Assembly: GCA_022478985.1 (NCBI GenBank)
Contig: JAKSZP010017446.1
Coordinates: 1 to 64,000, forward strand
Reading direction: 5' to 3'
DNA from: Massospora cicadina
Taxonomy: Eukaryota; Entomophthoromycota; Entomophthoromycetes; Entomophthorales; Entomophthoraceae
Length of the DNA stretch: 64,000 nt
The translations under genes and the position numbers were made by a program. Positions 56,030 to 64,000 of the stretch are shown here, piece by piece (the stretch's first letter is position 1; each line of letters opens with the position of its first letter). Under the pieces are notes generated by a model. It ran no database searches, had not been told where the DNA came from, and was given only the letters and a program-made list of their open reading frames with translations.

Positions 56030-57280
56030 GTTATGCGACAAAGCTAAGACTTCCTTGAGCCAAAAGGTGGAGGTTAATTTTTGAGCAGTCTCAGGATTTT
56101 TATCCAAGATGGTTTTAGTGAGAAGGAGCCAATGAATAGGTCAAATCAAGCCAGCTAAGAATTGATCACCATCACTGGCAATCAAAAACTTTTGGCCACC
56201 CCTAGATTTTGGCTGAGGTAAGTTTCCTCAAGAATGGTGATACCATCTACTCCTCCTGCATTCAAATGATCAGGAACCTCTACTTCCTCAGGTGCTCCCA
56301 ATATATAGTAACCAACGTCGTCATAACCACCCTCAGATTCATCCACTAGGGTATACACAACCACTGGCAAGGCTACAATTGAGGTAGGGGGTATGGCCGC
56401 ATGAGGTTGGTAGCTATCTTCTGACCCTTTGTTTTTACAGCAAGACCTTTAGTATTGCAGATACCACCCTTAGGACGTGCAACTACAAGCTTATCTGGAA
56501 GGGAAAGCACAGCGGCTCTGGTGGGCTTGAGCGAGAGCATGGTATCTCTTACTTTACTGGTCTCCACTTTACTTGAGGGCATGGTATCCTTTTTAAGTCG
56601 CACTAATGAGGCAGGTTTCACAGAGAGAATAGGCACAGGTGGGCTCACTCCCAACCGGTCAACAAGAGGAAGCTCCTCAATGGTTAGAGCTGAAGGTTTA
56701 ACCTCAGCTTCATTTGTTGAGGCACATAAATGGAATTAAGCTACATCCAACAAAGCCTCATTGATGTCATGGATATTTTTGAAGTAGCATTTTATCAATA
56801 TGATATTCCTGGCTAGGGAGGGACGAGAAGCTAACCCAGTTAACATGGCTGTTATAGCATCATCCAGGGTTAACATGTTAGCCGTTGACAACCTTTTTTG
56901 CAACGAGATAAAATTGTTCAGCAAAGGCAGTAGTCAGTTCGCACTGATACATGCCAATGTTCATAAAGGCCTTTTTTCCCTGTTAAGACTCTTCTTTGAA
57001 CCAAATTCAGCTAAGAGAGCCGCTTACACCTCTGCCCAGGTATGCAGAGTGTCCATATAAGGAACTATCATTTCTTATTCCAAACAACTTAAACATGGAA
57101 GGATGTATCATACTTTTGTCTTTTCAGTGGCATAATGCATAACAGAATCATATACATATATAAAAGAAGCAATACTCCATTCCCCAGGGGTGTACTTGTA
57201 TTTTAGAGGGAGCTTTAAAGGGAGCTGCTCAATCTCTTTAAGATGGGATAGGGCGCTGGCATGTTGCTTTTCAAGAGCAA
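56030..57280 (-). pseudogene. gag: Gag (Ty3-4)
   Basis: Coiled-coil-like start IVALEKQHASALSHLKEIEQ (near 57280), capsid blocks TLHTWAEV and AEFGSKKSL (near 57020), then LQKRLSTANMLTLDDAITAM and FKNIHDINEALLDVA (56736-56924). 56373-56654 is a Pro/Ser/Lys-rich segment (MGVSPPVPILSVKPASLVRL); 56182-56370 is an acidic segment before the protease. Matches Ty3-A gag block by block; no CCHC knuckle seen. Confidence 0.72.
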
Positions 57281-57300
57281 CTATTCTGATTATACAGGGA

Positions 57301-57318
57301 CTCCTTTAGTGAGCACCA
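57301..57318 (-). promoter_or_regulatory. Primer binding site of Ty3-4
   Basis: Minus-strand TGGTGCTCACTAAAGGAG, two bases inside the LTR, close to the Ty3-6 site. Confidence 0.7.
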
Positions 57319-57321
57319 TTT

Positions 57322-58078
57322 TGTTGGAACTCAGCTGATTTTTGCTTGTTGTTTTCTGCCAGCTGGATTCCACAAAAATTTATAATTATATTTGCATGTA
57401 AAGAACTAGTAAAAACTGGTCTTTTAGGAATTTTATAATTAGCGTGATAAAAGAAAAATATGATCCCTATCAATATCTAACCAATCAGTATTAAAACTGT
57501 AATTAGGGTCAGAGGGGATTTGAGGATAGGTTCAGAATAGCTTAATCTAGTCCAAATTAGGAAATAAGAGAAACAGCCTAAAAAATATCTCAGGATACTT
57601 GCTTCATTTTGGCTGAACAATGGAAGGGGAATTATTATTGGCCAAAATGTACTCGTGGGGTAATAATTTTATGGAATTCAACTAATCCCCATTTGAGAAA
57701 TTTATTACACTTTGGGGGAACCCCAACATGCCTATAAAAGGAGCAATCCCCGTGTAGGTGCTTGGAAGGACCTGGTTGTGGCTGGGGGAGGGCCTTCAAA
57801 TTGTCGCCCTAGGGTCCATCATGTAGTCAGAGTAATCTTACTGTACAATTTTATATTTATTGCCTGGCAAGCATTTAAAATGATGTTGCCCTGATTTTCA
57901 GGGTTCCACCAAGAGTTGGACAGAGCCTTTTGGCCAATATCATTAATGTCATCATTTATCATTATTAAAATCGATCTTAGTATCTTTGCAAACTCATAAA
58001 AGGCTGACATATTCCCTTTTTGGCTGATCTCAACCCAAAACATTCTTCTTATACAGCTGAGAGGGCAAATGTCTGACA
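57322..58078 (-). repeat. 5' LTR of Ty3-4
   Basis: 757 bp; plus-strand ends TGTTGG...CTGACA. Shared module at 57901-57942. AATAAA near the minus-strand centre could be the poly(A) signal. Confidence 0.9.
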
Positions 58079-59289
58079 CACACTCTTAACTCTTTGGATT
58101 CTTCCCATATCCACTTAGTAAGCTCTAAAGATTCTTATAAAAATGAAAAATTATAAAAAATTATAATAGTCAGGTCTAACCAATAGTTTCATTTTGACCT
58201 GAGATTCAGATTATTAAATATCAAGTGAAAACACATTTTTTGGTTTTTGCGGTTCATGTGGGGCTTGGCACTGGTCTGAACACTCCCTAGATATTCTTTT
58301 TGCTTTAGGGGCATAAAGAATAGTGTGTTAAGGGCTCCCCAGAAGGGAGACCTTTTAAAGTTGGGCCCACATGATTATGAACTCAGTTCAGAATTATTTG
58401 TTGTTTCCCACCCTCATGTGGGTCTCTCTGGTGGCCTCAGGGACGCTCTTGCATTGTATTACCTGGTATCATGCAGTGAACCTAGTTTGTATTCTTATCA
58501 AAAAGTAGAGTTTGTGTCAAAATGATCCACTAAATACTCTGGTTTTTTTCTTGTGTCATTCATGGTGCCCTACGTTATTGGGATTAAATTAGTCAGCGTG
58601 TTTATTCTTGTTAATTAATAAATACAAGGCTCATTTTGAAGTCAAAGACTCAATATCCTGTGGCATCTTTTCTTGTTTTGAATTTCCCTAGATCTAAGGT
58701 TAAATTAGCGAGTGCATGGAGTCAAAACTCTTACCACAAGGGAACCTCATATAAGGAAATCTTTTAGAACTGATTTTAGATCTGCCAATCCTAAGGCAAG
58801 ATGGTGGTCAAAAACTGGGACGTTTTCAATCGTTACAAACATAAATAAAAATATAACAAAAAACATTAATAATAAAACTTATAAAAATGAAAAAACAATA
58901 TCTTTTGGAATAATATTTAAATTCATGAATTTTAAAGCCTTGACACCAAGGGGCTGAATGACCCTTCTTAAGGAGGGAGAGGATAGTGAGATCAAAGACA
59001 AGGGGGCCAGTTTGGGTTTATTGAGGATTGCTGGAGTCACAGCAGGCATAGAAGTTGAACTTTTGGGAACCATCAAAGCATAGCTGGTTAAACCAGCCTG
59101 AGCAAATGAAGGCAAAACTTCTAGGTTAACTGTATCATGCAGCATGGAAGTGTGGATTTTATTATTACAATTTAATTTAGGGCTTAGAGGATAATAACAT
59201 AGCATTATATTCTGAGGTTGAGAAAAATTGGATGTTGTAATCAAGGAAGAAAATAACCTCCACTTTTATCCAGTTAAGGAGGAGGAAAT
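58079..59289. other. Unassigned; probable decayed interior of element H
   Basis: Starts with the right TSD copy of Ty3-4, so it should continue element H downstream of gag, but no pol motif is recognisable. A minus-strand frame of 121 codons (58879-59244) is Pro/Ser/Leu-rich (LAPLSLISLSSPSLRRVIQP), reminiscent of the Pro-rich gag segments, but in the opposite orientation to H. Unresolved. Confidence 0.35.
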
Positions 59290-60140
59290 GTTGAATGGTT
59301 GACTGGACCTAAATCATCAGGTAATTTTATAGGGGAATTAATAATATTAGCTGATGCTAATCTATTATGTATCATATCAAAATTATCAGTGATTATGGAC
59401 CAAAAGTATCCTAAGAATATCTGAAACTTGGAATTCGTGGCCTAGAAATTTAATTTAATAATATTTTTTATAATGACATGGTCCCAGTGGCTTTGTTGAT
59501 TAAGTTAGACTTAATAATAGTCAATTTAATGTCTTGGGCTTGTGAGCTTTGTTGGTCTATGTCAAATTTATTTTTAAATGTTGATTGAGTTTTTGATCAC
59601 ATTAATTTTAAGTAGTGGTATGAATCGCCTTGGCATGTGCTACCAATTGCTCAAGAGGAGCGATGGTTCAACTATTTGCAGATGCGTCAGAAATTCTATC
59701 TTATAAAGTTTATCAGTTTAAAACCAACCTTGAGACTTTGTGAATTACCACAGAGTCTTAAGGATTGCAGACCCACAAATAAAATTATTATGTTTCACTG
59801 GCAAAGTGCCACTGATAAATGAGGCATCATGGGTAAGATGAGGTTAACATCGACATTATAAATTATCTACAAGTTTATACTAATAAAATACAATCATTTA
59901 TCACTACAAGTTAATTGTTTAATATACAAGCTTTTTGTGTTTAATAATTTTTTTGTTGTATTAGGTTGAGGAATTACTTGGGATCAGAAGGATAAGGGCA
60001 GTGAGCCACTGTCTAAGTAAATGATAGAAGAATACAGCTTTGAAGTGTCATTTCCAAGGAGTTTATGTCTAGAATATTGTCACTGTTTGGTCAATTATCT
60101 TCATACAAGATGCGCCCAAAACTCCAACTTATCCCCCAAA
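59290..60140 (+). repeat. Partial H-type LTR
   Basis: TGTTGAATGGTTGACTGG...AAAACTCCAACTTATC aligns with 36478-37320 over about 850 bp with moderate divergence. The LTR's 5' third is missing. It could be the 3' LTR of element H or the 5' LTR region of Ty3-6. Confidence 0.65.
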
Positions 60141-61085
60141 GAAGAACAAGCACATCTGAAGTAGGTCAAAACTTCAACAGTGTGGAGGAAGACAGGATAA
60201 ACCTCCTGTATCTCGGTTGAAGGAGAACTATTCAGCAGCATTGTAATACCAGTATCCCATCATAATACCTGCCTTCCGCTGAGGTTTTGAAGGATTTAAC
60301 CAATGCCATATTGAACCTTGGAGACATAGAATCATTTGAGAGAAGAGCCTCAGGAAATGAATGTTTGAAGTTCCTCTATGAAACAGAACTCTTCTGGGTA
60401 CTTACAGTTAATTTACTGATATAACCATATATGTCCAAATTTTCATACCAAGTCTTGTTCCATAGAAACTTACTAAGGATGCATCAAGAAAAGCTGTTGT
60501 ATCACATAGCAAGCCATAATGCCTTGTAAATTGCTTATGATTACTTCTACAACTCGCTTCAAGTTATGTTGGAAAATTGAGATATGGAGTAGAAAAACCA
60601 AAAGCTTATCATCTGTCTTCAAGAGTGACCTACTATTCTTGGTTCTGGAGTTGTGAAGTATTTATAAGAAGTCCTGAATATACTATAATGAGTGGATGAG
60701 TCTGCTGCCAAGACACAGACTTTTCTTTAAGAGTTTGCTAAGGAAGTTTATTGAATTTTCCGCTGAATTAACTTATTTCTGAAAATTTCACCCCAACAAT
60801 TCCCCCAACATCATTGGAAGGAGTGAGCAATATATCTCAATCTATCAAGGTTGAAAATCAATCTCATCCCGATCATCTAATTGAAGATTCGATCACCCAG
60901 AGATTAATTTGCTCTGATAGATTGCAAACCATTAAAAAGCTTATAAATATTCCCTCTTTTTAAAATAAAAATTAGGCTGAATTATAACCTGTATTTTCAT
61001 TTAAATTTATCAACTTTTGGAGAATCCACCTGTGTAACTTCGAGATTTAACCTGCCCCATTGGAAGTGTAATTCAAAACTTCCAG
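60141..61085. other. AT-rich region before the Ty3-6 primer site
   Basis: No gene. The end (CTTCCAGA at about 61085) is probably the end of the Ty3-6 5' LTR, as the primer site follows. Confidence 0.4.
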
Positions 61086-61087
61086 AC

Positions 61088-61105
61088 TGGTGCTCACTAC
61101 AGGGG
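61088..61105 (+). promoter_or_regulatory. Primer binding site of Ty3-6
   Basis: TGGTGCTCACTACAGGGG, the best form of the site shared by Ty3-2, Ty3-A and Ty3-4. Confidence 0.7.
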
Positions 61106-61579
61106 AACTCTGAGTTATGCACCAGTGAAAAAGTCTATCACTATCTTGGATTCTCATTCTTCTCTTGAAGAAGCTCAAGACCATGAGTAAGGCTGCATAT
61201 TATGATGGGTTCAATTATCTGAAACCCAAATCTCAAGATTACCTTCCACGTTGGAATTTCATGCCAACTTGGAATTTTATGGTCCTAACTTAAGTTAGAC
61301 ATCAGATTTTCAACTATCACCTGAGGTTTTATAAAATATTATCAATCAACTGCTTGAAGGTGCTTTAATTCCTGGAATCCATGCTACCTGATCTTGATCT
61401 AATGCCATACCCTCTATTTTATGGGAAGTATAGCAATCTTCCCAAATGCCAGGAATTGGCCCTGAACAATTCTTGCATCAGCTCGTTCACCCCACCTTAT
61501 ACCAACTATTACCCATAGTGGGAATGCCCCATCAAGGGATGCTCAATTTACTAGAAGGACTTAAATCCTTGAATAATCA

Positions 61580-63300
61580 TGTTTCTGAATTTTTTAAGTC
61601 TGCCTCCAAATTTAGCGAGATAATTGTGAGGCCATTATTAGTAATCAGACCCTTCTCAAAGAAATTTATCAACAGCTTATTCAGCTCAATAATGGGATGT
61701 CTAGTTTTGTCAATATACAGTTCACAAGGCGAGTACAGGAGAATCAGCGAGAATGGAGAGAGGGTATCTCCCAACTCTCTGAGCATAAACAAAATCTGGA
61801 GGCAGAAGTTAGAAATCGCCTAGTTCATTTGGAGCAGTTGTACACAGGAATTTAATTCTGGGTTAATGAGGTAGAGAAAACTACTGTAGCTATGGGTCCC
61901 CCGGGGGTTGAAGGACCACGTGAACCACCTGGGGGTGTAGAACTACATGGACCACCCAATGCTGATGGACTATGGTAACCCCCTGGGAATGTAGGGTCTC
62001 GTGGTCCACCAGGTGTTGAGGGATCTTGAGGGCCCCTGGGTGCTGATGGGCATTCTGGATCCCTTCAACAAATTGACTCTCTCTTGAGTATGATGGATCG
62101 CTTGTGTGAACAATTTTATAAATTGGCTGAGAAATGTAATTTAACCCCTGCTTGGGTACCAATTTATCCTCTCTTGTCAATTCAGTCTTTATATGATGAG
62201 TTAATCAATTTGGGTAAATGAGCAAAGGACACCAATGTCCTATCCAGGCTTGTAAATTTAAAGGAGAAATGCTCCAAGAAAAGATTTAGACGCTGTAACT
62301 AAAGTATAATGCCCAACAGGAACAGATTTTTGAGCTATCCCACCGATTAGATGAGAAAGTGGGGTTTGCTGAGATGAACCATCAGATTAGTAATTTATCC
62401 TGAAACTGCTGGTCCTTATCCTCAATTTTTTTCTCACGCGTCAGACGCCAATTTATATGTTTCCACTCAATCCAAACAACCTGGAGTACATGTTCTGACA
62501 TCTAATGCCCTCATGAGTTTCAAACCGATATTCAAGGATAAGTACTCACTGGGGGAAGGCAGTGATATTTCCTTACTCTATCTTTATGAAAAGGCGCTAT
62601 TTGAGGCCACAGATCACCAAAAGATGAATTATTTGTCAAATTGCCTTACCCATTTGGCTCAGGATATCATGGTACCCCACTTGATGGCTTGCTCTACCTG
62701 GTCACAGGTGAAGGAAGCGTTAATCAAAGAATTTGGGAGTAGCAAACTCTATCCTCTCAAAAACAGGCTTTTATGGGTATATAGCCCCACTGAAACAAAT
62801 CTATCAAAGACTTTGCTCATCAGTTCTATCAGGAAGCTCAGACTCTAGTGGCTTGCAGTTGGTTAACTTTGGATGATGCAATTATGGCAGTTATGTCATC
62901 TTTTTTCTTCAAGAACGCAAATGCAAGTTTATCTAATCAGTGTAAAAAAGAATTTCTGAAGTATTTTGGACATTAAGGGGGCCTTATTGGAATTGCCTCC
63001 TCAATTCTCTCAAAAACCCCAAGTTTATGAGTCTCTTAGACCTAGTCCCCCCAAAGTCTATGCTATGCTTGAAAATACTAGAGCAATCCAGTGTAACTAC
63101 TGTCATCAAATTTTAATATGGAGGATCACTGTTTCAAGAAGGAAGCCGATGAGAAGAAGAAAAGAGATAAGTACAATAAGATTCTCCACCTCAATAATGA
63201 GATGAGTGCGCAGCAAGAGCATCAGAGCCTAATTGAGTACAATAAAGATGAACTTCTTCTTTTTCCTTGCCCTCCTTGTTTGCTTTATCCTCTCAGTTTA
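61580..63300 (+). pseudogene. gag: Gag with coiled coil and collagen-like tract (Ty3-6)
   Basis: 61650-61855: long helix with heptad-like spacing (QTLLKEIYQQLIQLNNGMSS, EWREGISQLSEHKQ, VRNRLVHLEQLY), ending at a TAA. 61895-62065: collagen-like Gly-X-Y tract (see separate entry). 62066-62200: another helix (IDSLLSMMDRLCEQFYKLAE). 62513-62848: capsid block YLYEKALFEATDHQKMNYLS, STWSQVKEALIKEFGSSKL. 62966-63205: a Cys-pair region (CNYCHQ) that may be a remnant knuckle, followed by a charged tail. Frame breaks at several points. Confidence 0.7.
61895..62065 (+). other. Collagen-like Gly-X-Y tract in gag
   Basis: One frame gives exactly 19 triplets without an indel: GPPGVEGPR, then GPPNADGLW, GNVGSRGPPGVEGS and GPLGADGHSGS, with Gly at the first position in 16 of about 19. 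Exceptions are one-step changes, and two triplets carry stops (TAA at 61976-61978, TGA near 62027). It is preceded and followed by predicted helices. Pro is frequent at X and Y, as in collagen. Confidence 0.75.
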
Positions 63301-63309
63301 GAAGCACCA

Positions 63310-63570
63310 TTACCTGTATTGACTTCCGAGTGAATCAAATTAATACCAAGGCTATCATAGATACAGGAACTCCATTGTTTTTTCAACAAAAATTATCAAG
63401 CAAATCAAACTAACACCTGATATTACTCACTTTGAAGAATATGGCATGGCTGGACCTCAGAGTACTTGGTCAATTGGAGCTTTTCTCATCCCTTCTCCTG
63501 AAAATTGGACAATTAATTTTACAATCCCTGCCATTGTACTCAATAACTTGAGTTACGACCTACTTTTAAG
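63310..63570 (+). pseudogene. pol: Aspartic protease (Ty3-6)
   Basis: KAIIDTGTPLFF (near 63343) keeps the catalytic DTG, followed after a shift by KIIKQIKLTPDITHFEEYGM, AGPQSTWSIGAFLIPSPENW and IPAIVLNNLSYDLLLRT, aligning with the Ty3-A protease. One frameshift near 63385 and a TAA near 63571. Confidence 0.75.
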
Positions 63571-63689
63571 GACTTAATTTTTATGAGAATTTAATGGAAT
63601 TATCAATTACCCTGACTCATCATTGTCTCTCTTGGGGTATAGAGTTCCCTTACTTTTATCTGATCATGCTTCTACTTGACGTTGGTTAT

Positions 63690-64000
63690 GTCTGCTAGAG
63701 GGAACAAAAAGGTCTTATTCACTTCAATATCACGTTAGAGATTCTCATGTAAAGTTACCTCCTACTTTGGCTGATATTGAAGAGGGAATGCCTATATACT
63801 CCCCCAAATATTTAGTTATTACACCTAAATCACAGGTAATTGTTAACACTTCTTTTTATTTTTCCATTCCCAAAAAACATTTGTTACAGGTTCAAGGCAT
63901 TTTCAACCCTTCTGCTAAAGAGCTCTTGCCTTGTCATATAGTATTAGATTATGCTTATTCAGGATCATTATCTTTCTTACTGGCAAACCTTACCAATGAA
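63690..64000 (+). pseudogene. dUTPase-like domain (Ty3-6), cut by window edge
   Basis: Open frame to the window end: EEGMPIYSPKYLVITPKSQV, IVNTSFYFSIPKKHLLQVQG, HIVLDYAYSGSLSFLLANLT. LDYAYSG matches dUTPase motif 3 (Asp-x-x-Tyr-x-Gly) more closely than in Ty3-A or Ty3-4. The motif-2 position (IFNPSAKEL) is degenerate. The final strand lies outside. Confidence 0.7.

Larger units (their letters stand above)
46473..58078 (-). mobile_element. Ty3-4: Ty3/gypsy element, minus strand, split by LINE-2
   Basis: Minus-strand order: 5' LTR (57322-58078), primer site, gag, protease, dUTPase-like, RT, RNase H, integrase, 3' LTR (46473-46593 + 51895-52543). The TSD is TACAC/CACAC (46468-46472 and 58079-58083, one mismatch). 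It interrupts element H and is itself interrupted by LINE-2. Confidence 0.88.
61086..64000 (+). mobile_element. Ty3-6: 5' internal part of a Ty3/gypsy element
   Basis: Primer site, gag with coiled coil, collagen-like tract and capsid, protease, and the start of a dUTPase-like domain, in the same order as Ty3-A. RT and the rest lie beyond the window. Confidence 0.8.

Noticed and set aside
61890..62180. 96-codon minus-strand frame over the collagen-like tract
   Set aside because: It is the complement of the Gly-X-Y repeat; the His/Val-rich periodicity is the mirror of GGN CCN codons.

Overview
The window is eukaryotic DNA made almost wholly of nested, decayed retrotransposons. I found no host gene, rRNA or complete tRNA gene, no CRISPR array and no bacterial operon. 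The lineage is not decidable by eye. L1-like LINEs with an apurinic endonuclease, a chromodomain-type Ty3/gypsy element and several other Ty3/gypsy lineages fit a large, repeat-rich genome such as that of a fungus, but that is inference. Nearly every reading frame is broken by stops and frameshifts, so coding entries are given as pseudogenes; the evidence is conserved protein motifs plus element boundaries (LTR ends, primer sites, target-site duplications = TSDs).

Layout. 1-298: 3' end of a GC-rich retroposon. 299-2870: 3' half of a plus-strand Ty3 element (Ty3-1) with its 3' LTR. 2876-9016: plus-strand Ty3-2 with both LTRs. 9017-9600: integrase tail of a different Ty3 lineage. 9742-10047: tRNA-derived SINE with an 18-bp TSD. 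10060-13050: mostly unexplained. 13050-15643: plus-strand Ty3-5, whose 3' LTR starts at 15261 and is split first by minus-strand Ty3-A (15644-22003, 603-bp LTRs, TSD CCATT) and then by minus-strand LINE-1 (22095-27326, 17-bp TSD). 27770-35022: three ~1.9-kb coding elements (A and B minus, C plus) that carry only a LINE ORF1-like protein plus the LINE 3' tail. 35546-35843: minus-strand tRNA-derived SINE with the same tail and a perfect 16-bp TSD. 36056-37364: 5' LTR of element H, whose interior is split by chromovirus-like Ty3-3 (37421-44934, TSD CAACC) and by minus-strand Ty3-4 (46473-58078); Ty3-4's own 3' LTR is split by LINE-2 (46594-51894, 17-bp TSD). 59290-60140: partial copy of the H-type LTR. 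61086-64000: 5' part of plus-strand Ty3-6 (gag, protease, start of the dUTPase-like domain).

How the parts work together. The Ty3 elements (1, 2, 4, 5, 6, A, H) appear to be one superfamily: where visible they share a primer site (TGGTGCTCACTACAGGGG or close variants), an LTR start TGTCRGACA, an LTR-internal module around CCAAAAGACC...GGTGGAACCC, and the order gag - protease - dUTPase-like - RT - RNase H - integrase. The LINEs appear to supply the retrotransposition machinery for at least two parasites, the SINE and the ORF1-only elements, since all six copies end in the same 3' tail. The most unusual items are the ORF1-only elements, the dUTPase-like domain, a collagen-like Gly-X-Y tract in the Ty3-6 gag, and 25- and 58-bp retroposed micro-insertions with their own TSDs.
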